The notes: generated from the letters alone by a model not told the origin. A DNA stretch of 64,000 nt from CAYLRU01 sp964386565 (GCA_964386565.1 CAYLRU010000001.1:186001-250000), one strand, 5' to 3'. Counted from the stretch's first letter, positions 32,382 through 41,923 are shown. Numbers and translations are program-made.

Positions 32382-33851
32382 ATGAACAGGACTGACAAAC
32401 TACATACATTGTTCCACCCCGAATCGATTGCCATCGTCGGTGCGTCGAAAACCATCGGCAAATGGGGCTTTACCTTTCTCCTCCACCTGATCAAGGGCGG
32501 GTATGCCGGCGATATTTATCCTGTTAACCCGACGATGGACAAAATCCTCGGTAAAAAAGTATACAAGTCCCTGGCGGATATTCCGGGTCCGGTGGATGTG
32601 GCCTTTATTTTAATTCCCCCGGACCAGGTGGCCCGGGCCATTGTCGATTGCGGGGAAATCGGGGTGACCGCATGTGTTGTGATTACCGCCGGATTTAAAG
32701 AGGTGGGACCCGCCGGGGTCAAGCGGGAACAGGAGATCGCAGATGCCGCGGATAAAGCCGGTGTTCTCATGGTGGGGCCCAACTGCGCCGGTATCACCAG
32801 TCCGTATCCGGCGCATCTTTACTGCATGATGCAGCCGAATTTTCCGCTGCCCGGTCATATCGCCGTGGTGTCCCAGAGCGGCAACCTGGCCGGTTCCATA
32901 CTGCATCTGTGCTGGAAGCAGGACATCGGCATCAGCCGGTGCGTCAGCGTGGGCAACCAGGCCCGGTTGAAAACGGAAGATTTTCTCGAGTACTTCATCA
33001 CCGATGACCAAACCCGGGTGGTCCTGGCCTATATTGAAAGCGTGGCCGACGGGAAGCGGTTTATGGAAATATCCCGCAGGCTGACAAAGGTAAAACCGTT
33101 TATCGTGATAAAGGGTGGAAAGACTGCATCAGGGAGCCGGGCCGCCAAATCCCACACCGGCGCCATGGCAGGTTCGGATGCGGCGTTTGAAGCTGTTTGC
33201 CGGCAGTGCGGCATCATCCGGGCGGATGACCCGGAGGATATGTTCGATACAGCCGTGGCGTTTCTGTCCCAGCCTGTTCCAAGGGGAGACCGTGTGGGAA
33301 TCGTGGCCAATGGGGGCGGCTGGGGGGTGATCATGGCCGATACCTGCGTCGCGGCCGGCTTGAATGTGGTCGACCTGCCGGAGGAAACGTTAAAAGAGCT
33401 GGACAAGCGGCTGCCCCCCTGGTGGAACCGGCAGAATCCCGTGGACCTGGTTGCGGGGATGAGCCGCGGTGCCTTTTTCAAATCCCTGGAAACATTGTCC
33501 CGCTGCGAATCGGTGGACAGCCTGATCGCCATGGGGTTTGGTTATGGAAAGCCTTTTTCCGATATTATCCGCACCGTAACCGATGGCGAACGCCTGAATG
33601 TTGCCGATTATGTGAAAGGCGCCCTTCATTCGGACCAGCGGGGCATGAATTTCATATTGGACCTCATTGAGACGTATCAAAAGCCCCTGCTGTTGACCTC
33701 CGAATACGGCGTTGGTGCTGAAACGGATGAAAACCAGGCGGTCCTGGACCTGCGGAAAAAAAATATCCTGTCATATCCGTCATCAACCAGAACCGCCCGT
33801 GTTCTGGCCCGGCTTGTTCGCTACGGGAAATATCGCTCCCGGAACACGTAA
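32382..33851 (+). CDS. ADP-forming acyl-CoA synthetase, alpha-type subunit
   Basis: The 489-residue protein matches the CoA-binding and succinyl-CoA ligase-like domains of ADP-forming acetyl/acyl-CoA synthetases. It has SIAIVGASKTIGKWGF at the start (CoA-binding Rossmann), GPNCAGITSP and SQSGNLAGSIL in the middle, and SHTGAMAGSDAAF with the phosphate-accepting His at about 260. The ATP-grasp beta subunit is neither fused nor nearby. Family members make or use acyl-CoA with ATP/ADP; a stand-alone alpha needs a beta elsewhere. ATG 32382 has AGGAGGAGAA directly upstream and begins family similarity. It lies between a divergent amidohydrolase and a convergent dehydratase subunit gene. Confidence 0.88.
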   Translation: MNRTDKLHTLFHPESIAIVGASKTIGKWGFTFLLHLIKGGYAGDIYPVNPTMDKILGKKVYKSLADIPGPVDVAFILIPPDQVARAIVDCGEIGVTACVVITAGFKEVGPAGVKREQEIADAADKAGVLMVGPNCAGITSPYPAHLYCMMQPNFPLPGHIAVVSQSGNLAGSILHLCWKQDIGISRCVSVGNQARLKTEDFLEYFITDDQTRVVLAYIESVADGKRFMEISRRLTKVKPFIVIKGGKTASGSRAAKSHTGAMAGSDAAFEAVCRQCGIIRADDPEDMFDTAVAFLSQPVPRGDRVGIVANGGGWGVIMADTCVAAGLNVVDLPEETLKELDKRLPPWWNRQNPVDLVAGMSRGAFFKSLETLSRCESVDSLIAMGFGYGKPFSDIIRTVTDGERLNVADYVKGALHSDQRGMNFILDLIETYQKPLLLTSEYGVGAETDENQAVLDLRKKNILSYPSSTRTARVLARLVRYGKYRSRNT

Positions 33852-33920
33852 ATAAATGTCATGCACCCAAGCCCGGGGTAACACGGTTTTTTTGAATTGC
33901 ACGTCGTGATTTTTGTACCA

Positions 33921-35096
33921 TCAGGAATCAATCATCTCCAGAAAGCCCTGTATCCGCGTTCGCAACGGGGCAAACGCCGCTTCGGTGTAATTGTGCTCGA
34001 TATAGATGCTCGGGATGCCCAGGCTTTTTAAATAATCCGTTATACCGGGAATTTCATATCCGTGTGCATCGCAATATCGCAGGGCCTGCAGAACAACACC
34101 GTCCACTTCAAACGCCCTGACGAATTCTTTAAGATAACCGAACCGGTGTTCCAGGTCTTCGGAATAGCTTCTGATCGCGGCACCGGCGGTTTTTTCCTTA
34201 AAAGTCCGCGGACACCGGATATGGGACAGATAATGGCGGGCCAGCCCGTCCAGGGGGTTTTCGGTCATCTCCACATCAGTGAAATACGCCCGGCTTCCCA
34301 CGCAGGTATCGTCCATCACGATGTCGGTATCCAGGCTTTCGATTAATTCCAGGATGGCTGCATCGTCAATAACGCCGCCCCATACCAGGAGCCGGGAATG
34401 ATTTTCCGAAGAATCTTTCTTCCGGGTTTTAATATCGTCAATCACTTCCTTTAACAGGGAGTTTCCTTCATCCGTGGGCAGGCTCATGATGGCTACCATG
34501 ACTTCCAGGGTTTCTGCACCGGATATGAGGGGCGGATCTGATTTTTTAAATTCATACAACCGCCTTACCAACGCCCGTTGCTCATTTTGCAGGCCAATGG
34601 CCTGCCTGAGTGTTTCATTTGAAATGATGCAGCCGAAATGGGTTTCCACGGCTTTTTTATAATCTTCTAACAGGCCTTTGAAATATTCCATCGCCCCCTC
34701 ATGGGTGGTATGGGGCATATCGATAAAAAAGGAAAACGGGACTTTGATATTGATTTTCCAGTTGCTTGAAAACTGTGCTCCCACGTCGCAGGTGTGGACA
34801 AAGGTGACGCCGTCTAGGAAATCGTATTTTCCCTTCAGCCCGACATCCAGCAAACTGCGCAGAAACGGACATACCACCGCCGGCAGATATTTATCGGCCA
34901 GCGTAACCGGCTCCCGCATATTTCCGAACAGCCGGAACGGGATGAGATCCGCCGCCGTCATGATTTCCACCACCGGATAGATGCACAGATATCCCATCAA
35001 TTTCCGGCCCTGTTCCTTGAGTTTCCCGGCATGTAGCGACCGGTCCGAATAAATGTTTTTTGCCCTGGCAAGCCCTTTTGCTGTCTGGTTATGCAT
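33921..35096 (-). CDS. 2-hydroxyacyl-CoA dehydratase / benzoyl-CoA reductase-type subunit (1)
   Basis: The 391-residue protein belongs to the HgdB/BcrC superfamily, whose subunits each hold a [4Fe-4S] cluster and perform radical dehydration of 2-hydroxyacyl-CoA or ATP-driven reduction of aromatic acyl-CoA. Family signs include YPVVEIMTAADLIPFRLFGN, VVCPFLRSLLDVGLKG, FVHTCDVGAQ, a central LLVWGGVIDD, MDDTCVGSR and LRYCDAHGYEIPGI; the conserved cysteines that ligate the cluster are present. Start: ATG 35096 has AAGGAGG 5 nt upstream. It follows a second subunit gene by 46 nt, forming the usual two-subunit pair. The ATPase activator (HgdC/BcrAD type) is not in the window. The substrate is open. 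Confidence 0.85.
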   Translation of the reverse strand: MHNQTAKGLARAKNIYSDRSLHAGKLKEQGRKLMGYLCIYPVVEIMTAADLIPFRLFGNMREPVTLADKYLPAVVCPFLRSLLDVGLKGKYDFLDGVTFVHTCDVGAQFSSNWKINIKVPFSFFIDMPHTTHEGAMEYFKGLLEDYKKAVETHFGCIISNETLRQAIGLQNEQRALVRRLYEFKKSDPPLISGAETLEVMVAIMSLPTDEGNSLLKEVIDDIKTRKKDSSENHSRLLVWGGVIDDAAILELIESLDTDIVMDDTCVGSRAYFTDVEMTENPLDGLARHYLSHIRCPRTFKEKTAGAAIRSYSEDLEHRFGYLKEFVRAFEVDGVVLQALRYCDAHGYEIPGITDYLKSLGIPSIYIEHNYTEAAFAPLRTRIQGFLEMIDS

Positions 35097-35142
35097 AAAA
35101 TCCTCCTTGGATTCGATCAACAGATTTAAGTCGACGCTCCAT

Positions 35143-36507
35143 CTACCATTCCAGTCCTGCTTCTCTTCTGACCGCTTTATAATGGTCCATGGTTTCCTCG
35201 AATGCTTCGGCCTTTCGCAGGGCATCTTCGGGATCAAAGAGCCGGGTGTCCACGATATCACCCTCGATGGAGATACACGGCACATTCCAGTGCTTCATCA
35301 TGCCGCGCTCCATGAGGTTCAAGCTGGCGGTAGCCGTCCGGCAGGTCAACAGGGGATGGAGAAAACCGCCGTCGATCCGGAAGTCCCGGATATGCTTAAG
35401 GGACAGTTTGGGGGCGGTATCCGTGGTCATCATCTCTTCTTTTATCTTTTTGGCTTCGTTTGGCGGAAAATTAACGTCGATCAAATGTTCCATTCCCTGG
35501 TGCCGATACCGGACCAGCCGTTCAACCGGGTCTTCGATGCCCGATAAATCAATGGGCCGTGGCGGATGATACACCTGTTCCGTAACAAAATTCCATCCTC
35601 TTTCCGCCAGGCGATCGAAAAATTTCAAGGCATGCCACGGGGGCAGGCCGATGAAAATCATCCGGTATTTTTCCTCGGTATTGATGGCGCTGATACCGGT
35701 TTTAACCCGGGTTTTGACTTCTTCCAGCATGTTTTTATACAGCTCGGTGACACCCCTGGGGTCTTTTGTACGAAAGAGGGATGCGGACATGCTGCTCCAG
35801 AAATCCCTTGAGTGCATGGGGCAGGGACGGGCCATGCGCAGTTCGTTGATTTCATACCAGACCGCATCCATGGCCATGGTGTTGTCGATATCTTCCCGGA
35901 GTTTTGCCCAGTCCATTTTTTTACCGGTCAGACGCTCTAAAAATGCGGCAAACGCTTTGAGTTCCTTGATCAGAAACCTGATGCCGCGTTCATGGGCGCC
36001 CTTCATGAGATTTTCTTTTCCATGGGCGGCAGGAAACTCGATAACCCATAACGGTACATCCATATATTTGCCCAATGCCTGGAACCATTTGAACCTGGCG
36101 TCGCATCCCATGCCCGAGCCCACCAGCAGAATGGGTTTGGGCATGCCACCCTGGGGCAGTTCCGGCGGTATGTTCCAGTCGAGGTCGGTCATCTGCGCCA
36201 CATATCCCAGGCAGTTTTGTGCGTATCCACACAGATGGGTGGGAAATCCTTCGGCTTCCGAGCGTTCAAGAAAAGCCGTTGCCGCGCCCGTTGCCGCACA
36301 TACGGTGCCGTAGTTTTCCGGGTATACGCTGTCAATGCCGATAGCATTTAAAAAGGGGCTGGCATAAGATTCCTGCATGCACCAGGCCACGGGCCGCCCT
36401 TCTTTTTTGGCCTCCTGAGCGACTTTGTAGTTTTTGTCCATCAGTGCTCTTAAGGGATACATGGACTGGAGGCGATTGATCGGTCGTTTTTTTTCTTCCG
36501 TTGTCAT
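35143..36507 (-). CDS. 2-hydroxyacyl-CoA dehydratase / benzoyl-CoA reductase-type subunit (2)
   Basis: The 454-residue protein is the second HgdA/BcrB-like subunit: PVAWCMQESYASPFLNAIGI, HLCGYAQNCLGYVAQM, LLVGSGMGCDARFKWFQALG, ARPCPMHSRDFWSSM and a C-terminal VPCISIEGDIVDTRL. The cysteines in CGYAQNC and near the C-terminus fit cluster ligation. Like its partner at 33921-35096 it is encoded on the minus strand, 46 nt upstream, and the two should form one enzyme. Start: ATG 36507 follows AAGGACG. It is divergent from a plus-strand run of enoyl-CoA hydratase, nitronate monooxygenase-like enzyme and acyl-CoA ligase, pointing to a shared acyl-CoA pathway. Confidence 0.85.
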   Translation of the reverse strand: MTTEEKKRPINRLQSMYPLRALMDKNYKVAQEAKKEGRPVAWCMQESYASPFLNAIGIDSVYPENYGTVCAATGAATAFLERSEAEGFPTHLCGYAQNCLGYVAQMTDLDWNIPPELPQGGMPKPILLVGSGMGCDARFKWFQALGKYMDVPLWVIEFPAAHGKENLMKGAHERGIRFLIKELKAFAAFLERLTGKKMDWAKLREDIDNTMAMDAVWYEINELRMARPCPMHSRDFWSSMSASLFRTKDPRGVTELYKNMLEEVKTRVKTGISAINTEEKYRMIFIGLPPWHALKFFDRLAERGWNFVTEQVYHPPRPIDLSGIEDPVERLVRYRHQGMEHLIDVNFPPNEAKKIKEEMMTTDTAPKLSLKHIRDFRIDGGFLHPLLTCRTATASLNLMERGMMKHWNVPCISIEGDIVDTRLFDPEDALRKAEAFEETMDHYKAVRREAGLEW

Positions 36508-36893
36508 GGATGGCGTCCTTTCCGAAAAAATCAGATCCAAATGGGGGAAATAAAAATTCTCAGGTGAAGATTCTGAAGCCCGGGCAATTCCGCATATACA
36601 GGCAGACCGAAGGCGGTTTCACACCGGTTCCGGCTTTTGAAACCAGCCAGCGCGGGATATCACCCGCCTGCTGTTTCTGATGAATTAATTCATATAGCAA
36701 AAACCGGACATGAATGAAAGGGGAAAGGAAATTTGTAAAATTTCGACGGATATGTTCATTCCTGTCAGGCGGCAGGATATTTTTTTCTTGACTTGCCTGT
36801 GATTTGACTGAATATAAAAACCAAGCACATCCATACAACCCACCATGACAGGCGTTACGGAAATCTTGCCCAATTGCTGAAAAAGGAGGGACC
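36508..36893. other. 386-nt divergent control region
   Basis: This region separates the dehydratase pair (minus) from the enoyl-CoA hydratase run (plus). It contains a promoter-like pair at 36788-36816 for the plus-strand genes and an AT-rich stretch otherwise. No gene was recognised on either strand. Confidence 0.4.
36788..36816 (+). promoter_or_regulatory. candidate promoter for the enoyl-CoA hydratase run
   Basis: TTGACT (36788-36793) and AATATA (36811-36816) are separated by 17 nt. The -10 is only a moderate match. The predicted leader would be about 70 nt before the ATG at 36894. Confidence 0.3.
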
Positions 36894-37679
36894 ATGTCAA
36901 ATGACGGACCGGTATTATTGGAAAAAAAGAACCAGATCGCCCAAATCACCCTTAACCGTCCCGAAAACCGGAACAGCATGGATGCCGAGGTGATGCCCGC
37001 TTTCCTTGAAGCCGTTTACCATGTGAAAACAGACAGGGATGTGCGGTGCCTGATCGTAACCGGGACCGGGAAAAGTTTTTGTGCGGGAGCTGATTTTAAG
37101 AATGCGCCTTCCGGCAGTGACAACCTGTTGCCCCACGAGCGCCTCATGGAGGTCTACGAACCCTTTCTCAATGTGGGGGAAATAAAGGTGCCGACCATTG
37201 CGGCCATGAACGGGCATGCCATCGGGGGTGGATTCGGGTTGGCCTTGATCTGCGACATACGGGTGGCGAACAGGCATTCAAAATACGGTGCGAATTTTGT
37301 CCGGCTGGGCATTCACTCCGGCATGGCGGTGTCCTACATGCTGCCGCGCCTCATCGGACTGCCCCGGGCCGGGGAGCTGTTGTATACCGGTCGCCTGATA
37401 GACGGTGAGACAGCCGAAAAAATAGGTCTGGCGAATTACGTGGCCGAAGGGGATGCGGTTTTGGAAAAGGCCTGGGAACTGGCCGGGGAGATTGCATCGG
37501 CCGCTCCTGCCGCAGTCCGTATGATCAAGCAGTCCGTGTACAGGGGGTTGTCATGGGAGCCCCGCCGGGCTGCGGAAAACGAGTCCCATTGCCAGTCCAG
37601 GTCCCTGGAAACCGAGGATGCCAGCGAAGGCATCAGCGCGTTGCTGGAAAAACGGCAACCGTTATTTAAGGGATATTGA
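36894..37679 (+). CDS. enoyl-CoA hydratase/isomerase family protein
   Basis: The 261-residue protein has the crotonase fold. GTGKSFCAGADFKNAP provides the first oxyanion-hole residue, and AAMNGHAIGGGFGLALICD the second; the following helices carry the usual catalytic acid region. It would hydrate a 2-enoyl-CoA or catalyse a related step such as isomerisation or ring opening. AAGGAGGG is 4 nt upstream of the ATG. Its stop lies 32 nt before the nitronate monooxygenase start, and the acyl-CoA ligase follows, so the three genes form an operon. The residues do not fix the exact reaction. Confidence 0.9.
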   Translation: MSNDGPVLLEKKNQIAQITLNRPENRNSMDAEVMPAFLEAVYHVKTDRDVRCLIVTGTGKSFCAGADFKNAPSGSDNLLPHERLMEVYEPFLNVGEIKVPTIAAMNGHAIGGGFGLALICDIRVANRHSKYGANFVRLGIHSGMAVSYMLPRLIGLPRAGELLYTGRLIDGETAEKIGLANYVAEGDAVLEKAWELAGEIASAAPAAVRMIKQSVYRGLSWEPRRAAENESHCQSRSLETEDASEGISALLEKRQPLFKGY

Positions 37680-37711
37680 TGGGTATGGGGTATTGGGTTA
37701 GGGAGGCACGC

Positions 37712-38728
37712 ATGCATAAAATACTGAAAACACCGGTTTGTGATCTGCTGGGGATTGAAAAACCCATTGTTCAGGCGGGAATGGGGTTTGTGGCCCGGGC
37801 CGAACTTGCCGCGGCCGTGTCCAATGCAGGAGCCCTGGGCATTATCGGTGCGGCATTTCTCACCCTGGAACAACTCCGGGAAGAGATCCGGAAAACGCGG
37901 GACATGACGGATAAGCCTTTTGGAGTGGACATCCTGTTTGCCACTTATGGAAGACCGTCTTCGGATCCGAGAATTGACGAGTTTACCAGTGAGGTCAGGA
38001 AACAGATCGATATCGTGTTTGAGGAAAATGTGCCGGTGCTGGCATCCGGCCTGGGGAATCCCGCGCCGGTGGTTCCGCAGGCCCATGACCTCGGCATGAA
38101 GGTGATTTCCCTGGTGGGGAATACAAAAAACGCCAAACGGGTGGCCAAAGGCGGCGTTGATGTGATCGTGGCCCAGGGGTATGACGGCGGAGGACATACC
38201 GGCCGGGTGGGGACGATGGCCCTGGTTCCGGCCGTTGTGGAGGTGGTGACACAACCCGTACTGGCTGCCGGTGGAATTGCCGACGGAAGAGGGCTTGTCG
38301 CGGCGTTGGCCTTAGGCGCTGTTGGTGTGTGGATGGGGACACGGTTTGTGGCGTCTGCCGAAGCCTACTCTCATATGAATTATAAAAACCGCATTGCCGA
38401 ATTAGATGACGAAGGGACCACCCGCACCCGGTGTTTCACCGGGAAACCCTGCCGTGTCATTAAAAACAGGACTACCGCGGAATGGGAGGGCCGGGAAGGA
38501 GATATCGAGCCGTTTCCCGTTCAGGTGTTGAAGATCAGCGAATATATCGGGGAAAATGCATACGAGGCCGCCCGCCTCCATGGCAGAGTCGATGTGGGCT
38601 CCTGTGCTGCAGGCCAGTCTTCAGTCTTGATCGGTTCTGTTAAGCCGGCAGGGGATATCGTTTGTGACATCATGAATGAGGCCGAAAAGATCCTGTCGCG
38701 GTTTGGTGCAGGTTTTGGTGCAGGTTAA
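37712..38728 (+). CDS. nitronate monooxygenase-like FMN oxidoreductase
   Basis: The 338-residue protein has the TIM-barrel fold of nitronate monooxygenase (2-nitropropane dioxygenase) relatives: KPIVQAGMGFVARAELAAAVSNAGALG at the start, VDVIVAQGYDGGGHTGRVG in the FMN phosphate region, and PVLAAGGIADGRG. In anaerobes, family members also act as enoyl reductases (FabK) or have unknown roles. Oxygen-dependent nitronate oxidation is unlikely here, so reduction of an enoyl-CoA, next to the hydratase and ligase, is a reasonable inference. Start: ATG 37712 has GGGAGG 5 nt upstream; earlier in-frame TTG/ATG codons overlap the hydratase stop but lack family similarity. It ends in a short FGAGFGAG repeat. 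Confidence 0.85.
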   Translation: MHKILKTPVCDLLGIEKPIVQAGMGFVARAELAAAVSNAGALGIIGAAFLTLEQLREEIRKTRDMTDKPFGVDILFATYGRPSSDPRIDEFTSEVRKQIDIVFEENVPVLASGLGNPAPVVPQAHDLGMKVISLVGNTKNAKRVAKGGVDVIVAQGYDGGGHTGRVGTMALVPAVVEVVTQPVLAAGGIADGRGLVAALALGAVGVWMGTRFVASAEAYSHMNYKNRIAELDDEGTTRTRCFTGKPCRVIKNRTTAEWEGREGDIEPFPVQVLKISEYIGENAYEAARLHGRVDVGSCAAGQSSVLIGSVKPAGDIVCDIMNEAEKILSRFGAGFGAG

Positions 38729-38740
38729 GGAGGAACGTTT

Positions 38741-40306
38741 ATGATTTACAGGGACATGATTTGTGAAATGGTGGAACGTTTCGGAGACAGGCCCGCCGTT
38801 ATCTGCAAAAAAGAAGAAACGGTGACGTATCAGGACTTTCACAAGAGATCCAATGCCGTTATCGCCGCCTTTAATGATGCGGGGTTGAAAAAGGGTGATA
38901 AAATTGCCGTTTACATGGGCAATTGTCACCACTACCGGGAAATGTTCTGGGCGGCGGGCAAGGGCGGTTTCGTGTTGATTCCCGTAAACGGGAGGCTCAC
39001 ACCGAGGGAGGTGCTGTATATCGTCAACCATTCGGAAGCCAAGGGACTTGTGATTTCAAAAGAATATGAATCCGTGGTTTCACAAATCAAAGATGACCTG
39101 AAATCCGTGCGCCTTTTTTACAGCGTGGACCCGGGTCTGGACGGCTTTGTTTATACGGGAGACTTGATCCGGCAGTATCCGGCGGATGACCCGGATGTGG
39201 TCGTAAAAGAAGACGATCTCCTGTGGTTTCAATACACCAGCGGCACCACCGGGCTGCCCAAGGGCGCCATGCTGACCCATGGCGTGGCAGGGGCCTTTAT
39301 CGACATCGGTTACCGGGCCATCGCGGAGAAGATTCGCTTCGGACCGGATACCAGAGCTCTGCAACTGCTTCCGTCGTATTCGTTTTCCGGGATCGGTTTT
39401 GATATCATGTACCAGTGGGTCGGGGCCCTCACCGTCATCATGGATCGTTTCGACCCCGGTGAAATGATGGCCCTCATCGAAAAACACCGGATCACGGATT
39501 GCCATATCGTACCGGTTATCCTGAATTTTTTACTGGCTTCCCCCGATTTCGGGAAGTATGATCTCAGCAGCCTGGAATGCATTACCTATGGTGCTGCGCC
39601 CATGCCGCCGGAAGTATTACGGCAGGGTATTGAAAAGATAGGCCCTGTTTTCATGCAGGATTACGGTGCTTCCGAGGCCGGTGTGCTGACCATTCTGGAT
39701 ATTGGCGATCATGTTATAGAAGGGCCGCCCGAAAAGGTCAGGCGGCTGGCATCCTGTGGAAAACCCATCCCGGGGGTCAGTGTTAAAGTGCTCGATGAAA
39801 ACGACGTGGAAATAAAACCCGGTGAGATCGGCGAGCTGACCACAAAGAGTCCCATGGTGATGAAGGGCTACTGGAAAATGCCGGAGGAAACGCGGCTTTC
39901 CCTGAAGAACGGGCGGTTTTATACCGGTGACCTGTGCACCGTGGATGAAGAAGGCTATATTTATATAAAGGACAGAAAAAAAGACATGATCATCAGCGGT
40001 GGTTTCAACATTTATCCTCATGAACTGGAAAGCGTTCTTGTGGAACACCCGGCGGTCATGGATGCCGCGGTTTTCGGCATCCCCGACGAAAAGTGGGGGG
40101 AGGGCGTCTGCGCCCACGTGGTTCTTAAAAAAGGCGCAGCAGCTACGGAAGAAGAAATCATTGCGTTTATGAAGGAAAATCTGGCATCCTATAAAAAACC
40201 GAAAATCGTGGAATTCGTCGATCAAATCCCCCGAACCCTCACCGGCAAAATCCTCAAAAGACAACTCAGGGAAAAATACTGGGAAGGGCGGGATCGCAAG
40301 GTATAA
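38741..40306 (+). CDS. AMP-forming acyl-CoA synthetase/ligase
   Basis: The 521-residue protein has all marks of adenylate-forming enzymes: YTSGTTGLPKGAMLTH (P-loop, about 165-180), DYGASEAGVL (about 310, adenine/acid binding), TGDLCTVDEEGY and the hinge with DRKKDMIISGGFNIYP, and the C-terminal catalytic lysine in PRTLTGKILKRQLR. It activates a carboxylic acid to its CoA thioester with ATP. The acid is unknown; fatty or aryl-alkanoic substrates fit the neighbouring hydratase and dehydratase genes. It is 12 nt after the nitronate-monooxygenase-like gene, third in the operon. The start has a clear AAGGAGG. Confidence 0.92.
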   Translation: MIYRDMICEMVERFGDRPAVICKKEETVTYQDFHKRSNAVIAAFNDAGLKKGDKIAVYMGNCHHYREMFWAAGKGGFVLIPVNGRLTPREVLYIVNHSEAKGLVISKEYESVVSQIKDDLKSVRLFYSVDPGLDGFVYTGDLIRQYPADDPDVVVKEDDLLWFQYTSGTTGLPKGAMLTHGVAGAFIDIGYRAIAEKIRFGPDTRALQLLPSYSFSGIGFDIMYQWVGALTVIMDRFDPGEMMALIEKHRITDCHIVPVILNFLLASPDFGKYDLSSLECITYGAAPMPPEVLRQGIEKIGPVFMQDYGASEAGVLTILDIGDHVIEGPPEKVRRLASCGKPIPGVSVKVLDENDVEIKPGEIGELTTKSPMVMKGYWKMPEETRLSLKNGRFYTGDLCTVDEEGYIYIKDRKKDMIISGGFNIYPHELESVLVEHPAVMDAAVFGIPDEKWGEGVCAHVVLKKGAAATEEEIIAFMKENLASYKKPKIVEFVDQIPRTLTGKILKRQLREKYWEGRDRKV

Positions 40307-40373
40307 ATAATCGACGATAACACCATCCGGTCCGGGCGTGTTCATCCGGAAACAGGAGGGAGAATATTTAATA

Positions 40374-41648
40374 ATGCGGGGAAAAAACAGTCCGGTGGTC
40401 CAAAAACGGTCACGGTATCCCCATATCGTTGTCAAGGAACGTCTGTCTCACGACGGTATTGAGCTTGCAAACTTCTATTTTCGTTACGGAGCGAATATCT
40501 ATGTGTTAACCTATGAAAAGAACGGGCGTAAAAAACATACCTTCATCGACACCGGCTATGCAGACCATCAACGGTTGATATTCCCCATACTTGAAGAAAA
40601 CGGGATATGCCTGAAAGATATCGAGAACATTATTATCACCCATCGCCACCCGGACCATAGCGGATTGGCCGCTTTGCTGGCTGAAGAATCCGGAAGCAAC
40701 ATACTGGTGCATGCCGGTTTCAGAGATTTTGTCGACGGAAATATCAGCCCGATGGAACGAAAATGGCTGGGGAATTTTGATCCGGCCCGGCTGGCAACGT
40801 GCAATATGACGTATCTTGAATCCGACGGCGTAAACGGCGCTGTCACGATAGGCGGGGTTGATTTTCCCCGCATGGGTCCGGGCGTTGAAATCGGGGAGGG
40901 ATGCAGGCTTGAAATCATCACCTGCCCGGAAAGCGACCCCACGCACAGCCCCGACCAGTTGCTCATTCTCTATTCCCCGAGAAACACCCCTTATACCTGT
41001 GAAACCCCTGATGAGAATTTTCGCCCGACAGATGAAATAATATTTTCAGGCGATCTCTGGCTGATGCGGGGCCCCATTTTCGAAAGACGCCTGAGGAGCC
41101 TGGGACTCAGTATGAAGTTCGTCCTTTTTCGGTTCATGGACTTCATCTTTCGCCGAAAGGAAATTCGTTCGGCCCCCCAGGAACAGGATGCAAAGGCAAA
41201 AGACGCCATTAAAAACGGTTTTTGTCTCATCCGGGTAAAACCCGGTCACGGCCGGGAGTTTTTAGGGAGCAACATTATTCCGAAAACCCTGATGGCGGAT
41301 CGCGATCTGCTTGTTCACCTGGGATATTCACCGGATGAAGACAAGTCCGAATTAAAATCAGACCACCTGCTTTCCAGGATAGCGATGCTCCAGGAAGAAG
41401 CTTATAAGCGCTTTGTCGACACACTTAACGTGTGGATGAACTTGGGTTACAGCCGCGATGAAATAACCGACCTGCTTGTCCGTATTTACATGGAACAAAG
41501 CGGCGGCGGCAAACTGGTTGCACAGGACCGGAAAGAAAGAAGAATAAGGCTGAAAAACACGTTAGGCAGGCTGGAATCGGAAAGAATTGAATCCGATGAT
41601 CTCTACTGGATCGCCAAATCCACCCTGTCGGAATTGAACAGGTTATGA
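40374..41648 (+). CDS. metallo-beta-lactamase fold protein with C-terminal extension
   Basis: The protein is about 424 residues when started at ATG 40374. The MBL core is HRHPDHSG (HxHxDH, complete), a later His in PTHSPDQL, and Asp in IFSGDLWLM. GHGREFLG near residue 300 supplies the final His. The last ~110 residues are helical, with charged motifs such as DRKERRIRLK, and do not resemble a known domain. The enzyme could hydrolyse a thioester or lactone made by neighbouring genes. Start uncertainty: GGAGGG is 13 nt upstream, a long spacing; an in-frame GTG at 40338 is possible. It is 67 nt after the ligase gene and probably in the same unit. Confidence 0.75.
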   Translation: MRGKNSPVVQKRSRYPHIVVKERLSHDGIELANFYFRYGANIYVLTYEKNGRKKHTFIDTGYADHQRLIFPILEENGICLKDIENIIITHRHPDHSGLAALLAEESGSNILVHAGFRDFVDGNISPMERKWLGNFDPARLATCNMTYLESDGVNGAVTIGGVDFPRMGPGVEIGEGCRLEIITCPESDPTHSPDQLLILYSPRNTPYTCETPDENFRPTDEIIFSGDLWLMRGPIFERRLRSLGLSMKFVLFRFMDFIFRRKEIRSAPQEQDAKAKDAIKNGFCLIRVKPGHGREFLGSNIIPKTLMADRDLLVHLGYSPDEDKSELKSDHLLSRIAMLQEEAYKRFVDTLNVWMNLGYSRDEITDLLVRIYMEQSGGGKLVAQDRKERRIRLKNTLGRLESERIESDDLYWIAKSTLSELNRL

Positions 41649-41859
41649 GCCCGAATTCCCGCCATGTCTTGTTTGGGCACGCCGAATACGCCGTTGTTAA
41701 GGGCTTCCAACGAATTCAGCACCCGGGGCCCGGCGTATTTTGATCGATAAGACCGGTGCTGCTGTTGCAGCCGATACCGGGTCTATTTCAATGTTTCTTC
41801 CCTACCTGATTGTTGAAGATCCTGCTTTTTGCGGTAAAGTTTTGAAGCAGATTCCAAGA

Positions 41860-41904
41860 AAAGCAGTCCCGCCCGGATGATGCGCAATCGGAAAGGACTG
41901 CTTT
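41860..41904 (-). terminator. terminator of the PPOX gene
   Basis: AAAGCAGTCC (41860-41869) and GGACTGCTTT (41895-41904) are perfect complements; the loop itself can pair CCG/CGG. Read on the minus strand the stem is followed by TCTTGG after a T-rich arm. It starts 20 nt after the PPOX stop codon. Confidence 0.6.
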
Positions 41905-41923
41905 GTGGTTGGAGAAATGATTC

